Shown here one piece after another: positions 1 to 10,328 of a DNA stretch of 64,000 bases; position 1 is the first letter of the stretch, and each line of letters starts with the position of its first letter. The position numbers and the translations under genes were made by a program. The notes below the pieces were generated by a model that did not search any database, was not told the origin of the DNA, and saw nothing but the letters and a program-made list of their open reading frames with translations. Source of the DNA: Heyndrickxia camelliae (GTDB taxonomy: Bacteria; Bacillota; Bacilli; Bacillales; Bacillaceae_C); the NCBI RefSeq assembly GCF_002844575.1, contig NZ_PIQO01000004.1:248001-312000 (forward strand), in the 5' to 3' direction.

Positions 1-550
1 TCTTTGGATATATCCCATGTGCTGTTCCGATTGCAATCGCTAATGAATCTACACCTGTTCGCTCCACAAAGTCTTTTGCTTCCGCGGGGTTTGTATATAC
101 AACTTCCGTAACGCCACCTTCAACTGAGTTTCCTGTGCTTCCAATGGTACCTAACTCGCCTTCTATCGACACCCCTACCGCATGGGCAATTTCAGCCGCT
201 TTCTTCGTTAATTCCACATTTTCTTCATATGGAAGTAGCGAACCGTCAATCATTACAGAAGTAAAACCACACCGTATTGCTCTTAATACATCCTCAATAG
301 AACCACCGTGATCTAGATGAATAACAAATGGCACATGACTTTCATACACACGGTGCCTTACATACGAGAAAAATTCATCAGTCAAAAATTCTAATTCAGA
401 TGGATGGATTGCTATTATAGCTGGTGAATTAGAACTTTCTGCTTCCTCAACTACTGCTCTTAAAAATGAACTATCAGCGACGTTAAATGCTCCTACTGCA
501 AATTTGTTTTCATTTGCTACTTCCAATAGCTGCTTCATAGTTAATAACAT
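1..550 (-). CDS. Class II fructose-bisphosphate-type aldolase, 3' end outside window
   Basis: Partial gene read on the minus strand from an ATG at 548-550 to the left edge, about 183 codons. The visible part has class II (zinc) aldolase hallmarks: the N-terminal 'FAVGAFNV' segment, 'VIHLDHGG' with the metal-binding His, 'GFTSVMIDGS', and 'SVEGELGTIG'. The family (FbaA, GatY, KbaY) cleaves ketose bisphosphates to dihydroxyacetone phosphate plus an aldehyde in the cytoplasm. It is the last visible gene of the PTS operon, 27 bp after a paralogous aldolase. The ribosome binding site (AAGAAGTG) is weak. Substrate cannot be told; fructose-1-phosphate or tagatose-1,6-bisphosphate types are possible. 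Confidence 0.85.
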   Translation of the reverse strand, partial: MLLTMKQLLEVANENKFAVGAFNVADSSFLRAVVEEAESSNSPAIIAIHPSELEFLTDEFFSYVRHRVYESHVPFVIHLDHGGSIEDVLRAIRCGFTSVMIDGSLLPYEENVELTKKAAEIAHAVGVSIEGELGTIGSTGNSVEGGVTEVVYTNPAEAKDFVERTGVDSLAIAIGTAHGIYPK

Positions 551-577
551 TATAAAAACACTTCTTTCTTTAATTTT

Positions 578-1429
578 TTATAGAGATTTACCAGTTGATT
601 TTGATAGATTGATATAATATTTAACTACTTCTTTACCTGCTTCTACTGTACTGTGTATCAAATCAAAATAATTAGTTGTTGGATCCATATCTAACTGATG
701 CTTAATATCCATCACCTGTGCTTTCATAAAATCAGAGCCAACATTAATCTTATTAATGCCTAATTCAATAGACTTTCTAATATTTTCTTCCCCGCAGCCA
801 GATCCTCCATGCAATACCAATGGAATGTTTGTTTCATACTTTATTTTTTCTAAGATATCAAATCGAAACGAAGGTACATAGTCATCAGGATAGTTCCCGT
901 GACTTGACCCATATGATATAGCTAAAGCATCTACGCCAGTTTTTTTTACAAAAACAGTCGCAAGTCCAGGGTCCGTAAACATATTATCGTTTGTCATGAT
1001 ATTACTTGCTGCTCCAATATTCCCTATCTCTGCCTCTACACTTGCGTTGTATGTTTGAGCAAATTCCACCATATTTCTAGTTATTTTAATATTTTCTTCA
1101 ATTGGATAAGCGGAGGCATCCATCATGACACTAGAGAAACCATCTTGTAAACATCTCTTAACAAAGCCAATATCTTGACCATGATCTAAATTTATAGCAA
1201 CCTCTACGCTCGATTCATTTGCCATTGTAATGATTGATTTCGTTAATAAATGACTTCCCAAATGCTCCTTTAAATGATCTTGTAATAAATCGATGATAAT
1301 TGGTGCTCTTAATTCTTGAGCCGCTTGTATTACAGCCTTAGCCGTTTCTAGATTAAAACAATTAATGGCCATCACCGCATATTTACTTTTATTTGCTCGT
1401 TCAAGCATTCCTTTCATAGAAACATACAT
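578..1429 (-). CDS. Class II ketose-bisphosphate aldolase (GatY/FbaA family)
   Basis: 283-residue zinc aldolase homologue. It carries the family blocks 'INLDHGQD', 'GFSSVMMDAS', 'SVEAEIGNIG', 'AISYGSSHG', 'LVLHGGSG' and 'INVGSDF'. A notable difference is Asn where most relatives have the first His before LDH (VHLDHG), although the conserved Asp-His pair and the two later His residues are kept. The start ATG follows GGGGGA at good spacing. It lies 27 bp downstream of the PTS IIC gene in the same transcript and beside a second aldolase, so it probably cleaves the ketose phosphate delivered by the PTS, perhaps after a second phosphorylation. Substrate is inferred only. Confidence 0.85.
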   Translation of the reverse strand: MYVSMKGMLERANKSKYAVMAINCFNLETAKAVIQAAQELRAPIIIDLLQDHLKEHLGSHLLTKSIITMANESSVEVAINLDHGQDIGFVKRCLQDGFSSVMMDASAYPIEENIKITRNMVEFAQTYNASVEAEIGNIGAASNIMTNDNMFTDPGLATVFVKKTGVDALAISYGSSHGNYPDDYVPSFRFDILEKIKYETNIPLVLHGGSGCGEENIRKSIELGINKINVGSDFMKAQVMDIKHQLDMDPTTNYFDLIHSTVEAGKEVVKYYINLSKSTGKSL

Positions 1430-1456
1430 TTTACATCCCCCATGCAGTCTATTTAA

Positions 1457-2551
1457 TTATGAAATTCTTATACCGGACAAATCCATTTCCTCTTCCTCTT
1501 CATCAAATGAATAACTATCTACATCACTTTCAACCGGCTCTTTTTTCCATAAAAATAGCATTATTCCTGTGACAACAGAGCCAATAAATAAGGCTAAAGT
1601 GAATAACAATGGATGATTCATGGCTGGGACAATAAACATTCCTCCTGATGGAACTGGTGAGCCGACTCCCCACATCATAGATAAACCTCCACCAACTGCC
1701 GCTCCGATTGTACAAGAGGCAACGACACGAAGTAAATCAACGGCAGCGATTGGAATGACACCTTCAGTAATCATACAAATACCCATTGGAAATGCAATCT
1801 TAATATTATCTTCTTCTTTCTTCGTATATCTCTTCTTTCGAAATGATTTTGCCAAAATCCATGAAATTGTTACGCCGAACGGAGGAACCATTGAAGCTAG
1901 TATTTTTACAGCCTCTGGTTCATAAACTCCCTCTAGCAATAGACCATCTGCAAATAATGAAGCTACTTTATTTACAGGCCCTCCAAAATCAAATGCAGCC
2001 ATACCACCTAAAATTGCACCAAAGACGAATTTCATAGATCCTTGCATATTTGTTAAGAAAGAGGTCAATCTTTCCGTTGCCCAAACTATGGGAACACCTA
2101 AGACAAAAAACATTAACAATCCTACTATCAAACTAGAAATAAGCGGAATAATCATCATAGGCATTAAACCTTCTGCCCATTTTGGAACTTTTAAATGATT
2201 TTTAAGAAGGGAGACGAAATATCCTACAATAAAACCACCTAACATTCCTCCTAAAAACCCTGCACCTATTGCATTTGCAATCAAACCCATTAATAAACCA
2301 GGTGCGATACCAGGACGGTCAGCAATGGAGTAAGCAATTGCACCTGAAATGACTGGTGCCAATAATCCCATACCTAGAACTCCAAGGGAGACAAGTGCGG
2401 ATGGTATGGAGAAACTCTCTTTATAATTCTCAATAACTGTTCCACCTGTTAAGTTTCCGATTGCAATAAGTAGACCAGATGCAACAACTAGAGGTAACAT
2501 ATACGAAATAGCAGTTAATGCATGCTTTTTTATTTGCAGCTTTTTTAACAT
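1457..2551 (-). CDS. PTS fructose-family transporter subunit IIC
   Basis: 364-residue integral membrane protein with roughly nine to ten hydrophobic segments. It resembles the IIC domain of the fructose-mannitol PTS family (FruA type), including the 'FDFGGPVNK' signature near residue 188 and glycine-rich 'GGMLGGFIVGYF' segments. IIC forms the sugar channel and presents the substrate for phosphorylation by IIB. The C-terminus ends in an acidic tail rich in Asp/Glu. RBS GGAGGAG precedes the ATG, and the IIB gene ends 12 bp upstream. Separate IIA, IIB and IIC genes are a split version of FruA. Which ketose or hexitol it carries is not visible. Confidence 0.88.
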   Translation of the reverse strand: MLKKLQIKKHALTAISYMLPLVVASGLLIAIGNLTGGTVIENYKESFSIPSALVSLGVLGMGLLAPVISGAIAYSIADRPGIAPGLLMGLIANAIGAGFLGGMLGGFIVGYFVSLLKNHLKVPKWAEGLMPMMIIPLISSLIVGLLMFFVLGVPIVWATERLTSFLTNMQGSMKFVFGAILGGMAAFDFGGPVNKVASLFADGLLLEGVYEPEAVKILASMVPPFGVTISWILAKSFRKKRYTKKEEDNIKIAFPMGICMITEGVIPIAAVDLLRVVASCTIGAAVGGGLSMMWGVGSPVPSGGMFIVPAMNHPLLFTLALFIGSVVTGIMLFLWKKEPVESDVDSYSFDEEEEEMDLSGIRIS

Positions 2552-2563
2552 ACCAGCTCCTCC

Positions 2564-2881
2564 TTATTTGCTACTATTTAATTCTTCTTCGATTTTTTTA
2601 AATAATTGTTTAGGTGCTTTAATAGCGATATTTGTTGGAATTTCAACTATTCTTTTACCTCGAAATCTCTCCTTTCCACTTACCTTAATATCTGCAGCAA
2701 TAATGATTAAATCAGCAGTAGCAATTTCTTCCTTTGTTAATTCATTTTCAATTCCAATAGTCCCTTGTGTTTCAATACGCACTGTGTGTCCTAGTTCTTG
2801 CCCCACTTTGATTAATTTTTCTTTTGCGATATACGTATGCGCAATACCAGCTGTACAGGCAGAAATTCCAACGATATTCAT
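2564..2881 (-). CDS. PTS fructose-family transporter subunit IIB
   Basis: 105-residue cytoplasmic IIB protein. The phosphocysteine is Cys9 in 'SACTAGIAHT', matching the fructose IIB motif C-(P/T)-(T/A)-G-(I/V)-A-H-T. The rest fits the family length of about 100 residues, with 'VRIETQG' and 'IIIAADI' strands. It receives phosphate from IIA (His74) and passes it to the sugar bound by IIC. RBS AGGAGG lies 8 bp before the ATG, and the gene sits between IIA and IIC with gaps of 11 and 12 bp, so co-transcription is near certain. Confidence 0.9.
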   Translation of the reverse strand: MNIVGISACTAGIAHTYIAKEKLIKVGQELGHTVRIETQGTIGIENELTKEEIATADLIIIAADIKVSGKERFRGKRIVEIPTNIAIKAPKQLFKKIEEELNSSK

Positions 2882-2892
2882 ACCATTTCCTC

Positions 2893-3372
2893 CTAATCAT
2901 AATTTTCAGATAATAGTTTAATTAATTCTTGCTTTGTTTTGACACTTTGTAGGCTCTGAATAACTTCATCATTTGCTAATAAAGTGGCTACCTTTTGTAA
3001 TAATTTAATATGGACTGTAGTAGTATCAGAAGACTTAACGGCAAATAGAAAAATAATGTCGATAGGGTTTCCATCTAAGGATTCCCATTCTATTGGCTGT
3101 TTTGTTCGTCCAATAACTAATGAGGTCTTGATCACACTCTCTGATTTTCCATGTGGAATGGCTATGCCTTTTTCAAGTCCTGTTATACCTTGACTCTCGC
3201 GATACAATACATCCTTAATGAAGTCTTTCTCGCTCTCAATACAATGATTCCTATACAATAAATGTGTTAATTCCTCTATAACTTCCAATTTTGTAGTGGC
3301 CTGTAAGCTTAAATTGATTAAATCCTTTGTTATGACTTTACTTATTTCTAAATCTTCTAATCGTATATTCAT
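2893..3372 (-). CDS. PTS fructose-family subunit IIA
   Basis: 159-residue IIA protein of the fructose/mannitol (PTS_EIIA_2) type. Phospho-His is His74 in 'AIPHGKSE', surrounded by the usual 'GLEKGIAIPH' block, and 'KLLQKVATLL' lies further on. It takes phosphate from HPr and donates it to IIB. I chose the ATG at 3370-3372 because GAAGGGAAG lies about 8 bp upstream. The longer frame to 3429 would overlap the regulator by 41 bp and has no family similarity. It follows the regulator gene by 16 bp, so the two are likely one transcript. Confidence 0.88.
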   Translation of the reverse strand: MNIRLEDLEISKVITKDLINLSLQATTKLEVIEELTHLLYRNHCIESEKDFIKDVLYRESQGITGLEKGIAIPHGKSESVIKTSLVIGRTKQPIEWESLDGNPIDIIFLFAVKSSDTTTVHIKLLQKVATLLANDEVIQSLQSVKTKQELIKLLSENYD

Positions 3373-3388
3373 TCTCACGTTCTTCCCT

Positions 3389-4909
3389 TCAACATACTTC
3401 TGCTCTTTTTCTCTTATAATAATTGCCAATAAACTGATCTATTTTCTGTTTATCTTCATCATTTAAAATGGGACTAACCAAAATTGTAGGTTTATCTATT
3501 ATGCTTTTTATTTTTACAGTTGAGATGATAAGTTCAATATCGTCATAGTCGTTTTTATTGATTCGATGCTGCGCAACGATTTTTTTCACCTCAATGTTTG
3601 GGAAGGTTTTCTTTATTTTTTTACTTAGTAGATGTGACGTTCCAATTCCACTAGTACACTCAATTAAAACAGGAATTTTTTCTGAAAGTCTTTCTTCTAT
3701 TGAAATTTGAAAGTATAGTGTAATATACCCAATTTCCTCATCAGTGAAATTTTTCACAAATTTTCCATCTTCATTTACTTCATATACACATTGTTTAACT
3801 ATTTGAAAAGCACTACGAAAATTCGTTTTAATAGACTCTAAAATCGGATTTACAATATAAATATTATGATTTAAGCGATATACCATAGAGTGAAGATGGA
3901 AGGTTAACTGAACCTTTAATAATTCTTCTCCTTCGAGGTTATAGTCAATCTTTTCTGATACTGTTTTTACTAACTGTTTTGAAAGTATTCTTACCTTTTC
4001 ATTCATAATTTCTTCGGTATCTTGCTCTAACAGAAATCTAGAATTGAGATTATAAGCCTTTAAAATATAATAAAGCTTCTTGAATTCATATTTTTCTAAT
4101 GTAATGGAGTAAAATGACTCTACTTTTTTTACTAAATCATACGTAACTTGATATGTTTTAGATCGTTTATTTACAGATTCAAACGATTCTTCGTGCTGTA
4201 TGCTTGAATAATTTAGGTGCTTCTCAATAATAGAGAGTAAGCTACAAAATAAAGTTAAATAGAATTGTTGGTCTAGAAGTATTTCATGTTTCTCTTGAAT
4301 ATCATGGAGAAATATTTTAATTTCGTATAGTCTTTTATAATTATTTCTTACTTCTTCAATAAACTTTGGTATGTGATATTCGCTAAATGGATCTCCTGAT
4401 TGTTTTAAGTAACTTTGTACGATAACGGATAATAACCTATTTATTGAAAGTTGGTGTCCATGAATAAAAGTACCGCTGTTATGTTTTAGTAATCTAAGAT
4501 TGTATGCTTCTATATGTGACTCAATATACTTAAAATCATTAATGATGGAACTTTGACTTACAAAATATCTTTCTGATAACTTTTGAATAGATGTTTTCAT
4601 AGGTGAAATCGCCAAAAGATGAAGTAATAAATTAAGGCGTCTTTCTTTAGTACAGTTAATAATGATTTGTTCTTTTCCTTCAATGCCCGCATTTGGTTTA
4701 GTCAGTAGGTATCCGAGGTTTTCCTTTTTAGTGAGCGTGTAATTTTTTAAATATCTAGAAATTCTTTGGATATCCCGATAAATAGTTTTAGTAGAAACTG
4801 ACAATTGAACAGATAAATCAGAAGCAGTAACGTAATCGCTATTATTTAGCAATATATCAATAATCTGGTTTTGTCGCTTATTTAAGTCGTTTATTATAGT
4901 CATTCTCAC
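3389..4909 (-). CDS. BglG/MtlR-type PRD transcriptional regulator of the PTS operon
   Basis: 506-residue regulator. Residues 8-60 form a helix-turn-helix ('SDLSVQLSVSTKTIYRDIQR'). A second Mga-like HTH follows near 95-150, then one or two PTS regulation domains (PRD, about 190-400). Near 410 there is a IIB-like domain with 'LIECTSGIGTSHLLSKKI', whose Cys is the expected phosphorylation site. No C-terminal IIA domain is present, unlike full-length MtlR/LicR. It probably activates the downstream PTS-aldolase operon when its PRDs are dephosphorylated or phosphorylated by HPr. GTG at 4909 sits at good distance from AGAGGTG; an in-frame ATG at 4903 is the alternative start. Confidence 0.85.
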   Translation of the reverse strand: MRMTIINDLNKRQNQIIDILLNNSDYVTASDLSVQLSVSTKTIYRDIQRISRYLKNYTLTKKENLGYLLTKPNAGIEGKEQIIINCTKERRLNLLLHLLAISPMKTSIQKLSERYFVSQSSIINDFKYIESHIEAYNLRLLKHNSGTFIHGHQLSINRLLSVIVQSYLKQSGDPFSEYHIPKFIEEVRNNYKRLYEIKIFLHDIQEKHEILLDQQFYLTLFCSLLSIIEKHLNYSSIQHEESFESVNKRSKTYQVTYDLVKKVESFYSITLEKYEFKKLYYILKAYNLNSRFLLEQDTEEIMNEKVRILSKQLVKTVSEKIDYNLEGEELLKVQLTFHLHSMVYRLNHNIYIVNPILESIKTNFRSAFQIVKQCVYEVNEDGKFVKNFTDEEIGYITLYFQISIEERLSEKIPVLIECTSGIGTSHLLSKKIKKTFPNIEVKKIVAQHRINKNDYDDIELIISTVKIKSIIDKPTILVSPILNDEDKQKIDQFIGNYYKRKRAEVC

Positions 4910-4945
4910 TATTCACCTCTTTTCTTTATCTTTATATTATCGCCA

Positions 4946-4959
4946 TGAAAGCGCACTCA
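4946..4959. promoter_or_regulatory. Candidate cre (CcpA) box
   Basis: TGAAAGCGCACTCA differs at one position from the CcpA consensus TGWNANCGNTNWCA and lies 37 bp upstream of the PTS-operon regulator start. This would place the operon under carbon catabolite repression, as expected for a sugar operon. Call based on motif match only. Confidence 0.45.
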
Positions 4960-5282
4960 CAATTACAATTTTCAGTTAATTTTAATGTCCTTATTAAAGT
5001 GATTTTTAGGTGTGCATGTTTTTTGTATGGAGAATTCGAACCAAGTTCTGTAAGAATGATAAAATTTTGATGATTTTAATAGGGTATTTCTTAATAAAAA
5101 GTATGGATCTTGCGAAAGCGCGAACCAGAACGAATATGAAGATCGTGAGGCGAATAGTCGAAAAAGGTAGCATCGAGGCACTGTTTGCTGTCGATACCCC
5201 AAATGAAATGTGGCAAGTATAAAGTGTCAATTTAGGAGTTTTTCATTAACAACTTTAAGTACTTAGTGAGTTCCAATAAAAA
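4960..5282. other. Intergenic region without a recognised gene
   Basis: Roughly 320 bp upstream of the PTS regulator promoter. Short open frames on both strands (for example 5010-5222 on plus) have no ribosome binding site and no recognisable similarity. It may hold decayed coding DNA, but nothing can be assigned. Confidence 0.5.
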
Positions 5283-5313
5283 AGCATGTTTTGAGATTAA
5301 ATCAAAACATGCT
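5283..5313 (-). terminator. Rho-independent terminator (minus strand)
   Basis: Perfect 12-bp stem (AGCATGTTTTGA / TCAAAACATGCT) with a 7-nt loop. Read on the minus strand it is followed by TTTTTTATT. The nearest minus-strand gene upstream is araD, whose stop is 760 bp away, so it may mark the end of the pentose operon or of a deleted gene. Confidence 0.7.
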
Positions 5314-5443
5314 CAAAAAATATCTACTCTTCTTAAACGAAGGCAGCCGTTTCTTTGGTTTCCTGGTAATCAAGCCGGTTTTAAAATGAGAATATGGTAT
5401 ATTATCAAAAAATAGCCTTCACAATATTTATTCCCTTTTATAA

Positions 5444-5788
5444 TGGTTCCCAGACATTGTAATAACTATTGTTAATCATTCCAGCGGATTTGGTTCCATA
5501 ACCTTGAATTCAGACCCAACGTTAGAATTTTATAATGTGAAATCACTCGCCTACAATAGTTCCAAAACAGCTGTAAATGCTTTAACCGGTTTCTTTGCTA
5601 AAGAATTAAGCGATACTCCTATTGATATCAACTCCGTTTGCCCTGAATTTACAGCTACCGATTTAAAGGGTAACAGTGGTTATCGTTCAGTTGAACAACC
5701 AGCTTCCATTGTACTGAAGCTCGCCACATTAAATAGTTATGGTCCAACTGGTGGCTTTTTTGATGATGATGGAGTTGTTCCTTGGTAA
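5444..5788 (+). pseudogene. Short-chain dehydrogenase/reductase, C-terminal remnant
   Basis: An open frame from a stop at 5441-5443 to TAA at 5786-5788 reads 'IVNHSSGFGSITL' and then 'YNVKSLAYNSSKTAVNALT'. This contains the SDR catalytic Ser ('SSGFGS') and Tyr-x-x-x-Lys ('YNSSK'), followed by 'INSVCPEFTATDL' and 'GPTGGFFDDDG'. These are the second half of a carbonyl-reductase-like SDR. The N-terminal Rossmann half (TGxxxGxG) and any start codon or RBS are missing, so this is a 5'-truncated gene remnant. It is on the plus strand, opposite to its neighbours. Confidence 0.8.
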
Positions 5789-6072
5789 AATAGGAGGAAG
5801 CGACTGGCTTCATTTTTTAAGAACTGGATAAAAATAAAATCAAAGATTCCTTTAATAGCACCATAATCAGTTCTTATTTACTCAGTCTGTATCTGACGAT
5901 ATAAGTATAGCTATTCGAAAATGTATGTTTGAGTCAAATACAATTACAGAAAATTGATCGTTTCTATGATTTATCCTCTATGCAGAGAGAATCATAGGTA
6001 GACAATGAAAAAACTAAAAGAAAGAAGAGTTTCCGGTTAACACGGGTATTATGAGTCATTCTTGTGAGGAAT

Positions 6073-6768
6073 CTAATTTTGTCCGTAATAGGCGTTAGTG
6101 CCATGCTTACGAAGATAATGTTTATCTAACAAAAATTGGTCTATCGGCTCAATCTTCGGATTTAGTTGAAGTGTATGCAATGCTATCTTTGCTATTTCTT
6201 CTAAAACAACGGCATTATGAACGGCCTCATTTGCATCTTTTCCCCAACAGAACGGGGCATGACCATATACGAGAACTCCGGGCATGGATAATGGATCAAT
6301 ACCACCGATTTCGAATGCTTCAATAATTACATTACCAGTTTCGACTTCATAAGCACGGTGTATTTCTTCTTTTGTAAGTGGACGTGTACATGGTACTTCA
6401 CCATAAAAGTAATCGGCATGTGTGGTTCCAAGCGCAGGGATAGGCCGCCCAGCTTGTGCCCAGCTAGTAGCCCAAGGTGAATGAGTATGAACAATTGCGT
6501 CTACGTTAGTAAACGCACGGTATAAAGCTAAATGTGTAGGAGTATCTGAGGAAGGTCTAAGTGTTCCTTCCACAACTGTCCCTTCTAAATCTACTACAAC
6601 AAGGTCATTAATTTTTAATTCTTTATACGGGACACCGCTTGGTTTAATGACAACAAGATCATGTTCACGGTCAATTCCACTTACGTTCCCCCATGTAAAT
6701 GTAACTAATCTATGCTTGGTAAGTTGTAAGTTTGCTTCTAAAACATCTTGCTTTAATGATTCTAGCAT
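6073..6768 (-). CDS. araD: L-ribulose-5-phosphate 4-epimerase
   Basis: 231-residue class II aldolase-fold epimerase, the normal AraD length. It converts L-ribulose-5-phosphate to D-xylulose-5-phosphate in the cytoplasm. Visible hallmarks are 'TWGNVSG', 'VIKPSGVPY', the zinc-binding 'HTHSPWAT' (His-x-His), and '[14 protein letters not shown]', with a C-terminal '[10 protein letters not shown]' that supplies the third zinc His. Its ATG overlaps the stop of araB (ATGCTAG), and its RBS GGAGGAG lies inside araB, so the two are translationally coupled. It is the last gene of the pentose operon. Confidence 0.95.
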   Translation of the reverse strand: MLESLKQDVLEANLQLTKHRLVTFTWGNVSGIDREHDLVVIKPSGVPYKELKINDLVVVDLEGTVVEGTLRPSSDTPTHLALYRAFTNVDAIVHTHSPWATSWAQAGRPIPALGTTHADYFYGEVPCTRPLTKEEIHRAYEVETGNVIIEAFEIGGIDPLSMPGVLVYGHAPFCWGKDANEAVHNAVVLEEIAKIALHTLQLNPKIEPIDQFLLDKHYLRKHGTNAYYGQN

Positions 6769-8453
6769 ATGGACTCCTCCGTTCTTTGCAAGGAGCTATA
6801 TTTTTTAATCTCTTTTAATTTTTTCATCACATTGTTTTCGCCGCGACCAAAGTAATCATAGAGCCTTGCATACTCCTTAAAAAGCCGGTCATATACGCAT
6901 GCATTTTTTTTAATAGGTTGATAGATATAATCTTTTACTTTCCCCATTTCTTTTGCCGCGTCTGTAATGCTATCGTATCCGCCCCGTTCTTTTCCAGCTG
7001 CTACTGCACCGAACATTGCGGCTCCTAAAGCTGGAGTTTGAGAGGAGGCAGAGATCTTAATATCCATGTTTAACACATCGGAATAGATTTGCATTATGAA
7101 TGAATTTTTATCCACAATACCGCCACAAGCATATACTTCTTCAATCGGCACACCGTGATTTCGAAACGTCTCAACAATTTTTCTTGTGCCATATGCTGTT
7201 GCTTCAATTAATGCCCGATAAATTTCCTCCGGTTTTGTGAGAAGTGTGGCACCCAACAGAACTCCAGTTAGGTCAGCATCTACAAGTGTTGAACGATTTC
7301 CATTCCACCAATCTAAAGCAAGAAGTCCACTTTCCCCAGCACGTAATTTCTCTGCTTTTTCAGTTAATAGCTGATGAATATTTATACCTCGCTGATTTGC
7401 TTCTTCGTTATAAGTTGCGGGAATACAATTTTCAATAAACCATTCAAAATGGTCTCCAACACATGATTGCCCTGCCTCATATCCCATGTAACCAGGGATT
7501 ATCCCATCCTCGACTACACCGCACATCCCAGGAACAAGCTTCTCTTCACTCCCAAGTAAAACATGACAAGTTGATGTCCCCATAATCATTAATAATTTTC
7601 CAGGGTCGGTTATCCCAACAGCAGGCAATGAAACGTGAGCATCAACATTGCCAATAGCTACGGCCGTTTCCTGATTCAATCCGGTTAACTTTGCTGCCTT
7701 TTCTGTTATTTCCCCAGCCTTCGCCCCAATCGAAACAATTTCTGATGATAATTTTTCTTCCACCACATTCTCTAACCTAGGATCAAGCGCTTTAAAAAAA
7801 TCACGTGAAGGATAGCCTGTTTGCTTATTCCAAATTGCTTTATAACCTGCAGTACAGCTATTTCTATATAACTTCCCTGTCAGTTGATAAACCACCCAAT
7901 CAGTAGCCTCAACGATTTGGTCCATAGCATCATATATTTCTGGAGCTTCATTAAGAATTTGCCATAGCTTTGGAATCATCCATTCAGAGGAAATTTTCCC
8001 TCCATATCTTTTTAAAAACATTTCCCCACGTTTTTCAGCCATTTCATTTAACCTGTTTGCTTCATCTTGAGCAGCATGATGTTTCCAAAGTTTTACGTAA
8101 CTATGAGGTTGACCACTAAACTCTGGATTAAAGAATAATGGTGTACCAGTTTTCTCAATTGGCAGGACCGTACAAGCGGTAAAATCAATTCCCAAACCGA
8201 TTATATCGTCTGGCGAAACATTAGCGTCCTTTAAAACCTTCGGGATGGTAACCTCTAAAACCTCAAGGTAATCAGCAGGATGCTGTAATGCCCAATCATG
8301 CTCCAGCTTTGTTTTACCCTCAGGCAAATACTCATCCATGACTCCATGCGTATATTCTTTTACAGCAGAAGTAACCTCTCTACCTGTACCAACTTCAACC
8401 AGTACAGATCGACCTGATTGTGTCCCGAAATCAACACCAATTGTATACTTCAC
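6762..8453 (-). CDS. araB: Ribulokinase (FGGY family)
   Basis: 563-residue FGGY carbohydrate kinase with typical AraB length. The N-terminal ATPase motif is '[16 protein letters not shown]'; later blocks include '[11 protein letters not shown]', '[13 protein letters not shown]', '[13 protein letters not shown]' and 'ACGGIVDKN'. AraB phosphorylates L-ribulose, and the E. coli enzyme is known to accept all four 2-ketopentoses. The start is GTG at 8453 behind GGGGG. It is separated from the lyxose-isomerase-type gene upstream by 451 bp but faces the same way. No araA (L-arabinose isomerase) lies in the window, so its ketopentose must come from another isomerase, most simply the cupin at 8905-9441. 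Confidence 0.95.
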   Translation of the reverse strand: MKYTIGVDFGTQSGRSVLVEVGTGREVTSAVKEYTHGVMDEYLPEGKTKLEHDWALQHPADYLEVLEVTIPKVLKDANVSPDDIIGLGIDFTACTVLPIEKTGTPLFFNPEFSGQPHSYVKLWKHHAAQDEANRLNEMAEKRGEMFLKRYGGKISSEWMIPKLWQILNEAPEIYDAMDQIVEATDWVVYQLTGKLYRNSCTAGYKAIWNKQTGYPSRDFFKALDPRLENVVEEKLSSEIVSIGAKAGEITEKAAKLTGLNQETAVAIGNVDAHVSLPAVGITDPGKLLMIMGTSTCHVLLGSEEKLVPGMCGVVEDGIIPGYMGYEAGQSCVGDHFEWFIENCIPATYNEEANQRGINIHQLLTEKAEKLRAGESGLLALDWWNGNRSTLVDADLTGVLLGATLLTKPEEIYRALIEATAYGTRKIVETFRNHGVPIEEVYACGGIVDKNSFIMQIYSDVLNMDIKISASSQTPALGAAMFGAVAAGKERGGYDSITDAAKEMGKVKDYIYQPIKKNACVYDRLFKEYARLYDYFGRGENNVMKKLKEIKKYSSLQRTEESIC

Positions 8454-8904
8454 GATACAAATACCCCCATTATCAATCTCTGAATTTCTACATCTAAAAA
8501 ATTGGAATATCGTCCCCTGTAGACCGCACGAATATGGTCAATTTTTTATACGAAGTAACCATTCCTTAAATGCTTCACTTATTTTTGAAATTATTTTGAT
8601 TAAGAACAATAACCATTGCCTTTGTTCGAAAAACTAAGAACTTCAATCGGCTGGTGGTACTGTTCATTTCTATACCAAGATTTTCAAGGCCAATATCGTC
8701 TTTTTGACCTACTCCTCAAGGCACTAACCCCGGTTTCTCCTGAATAAGTGGATATTCCTTTGAAAAGAAAAAGTGAACTTTCATTTTTTAACAGCCAAGT
8801 TCTATTCCATTAACATATTTCATCCATTTCTTGAAAACGATGATCCTATGCTTTCAATCATTTGTTTTTAGTAATTCATTGTATAATTTTACGAGGAACT
8901 ATTT
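8454..8904. other. 451-bp gap inside the pentose cluster, no gene recognised
   Basis: Lies between the isomerase stop and the araB start, both on the minus strand. I see no open frame with an RBS and no strong terminator. The gap is unusually long for an otherwise tight operon. It could hold a separate araB promoter or the decayed remains of a deleted gene. Confidence 0.5.

Positions 8905-10321
<1,417 letters not shown>

Positions 10322-10328
<7 letters not shown>

Noticed and set aside
4972-5230. Overlapping frames on both strands upstream of the PTS operon
   Set aside because: Mutually exclusive frames without ribosome binding sites or family similarity.
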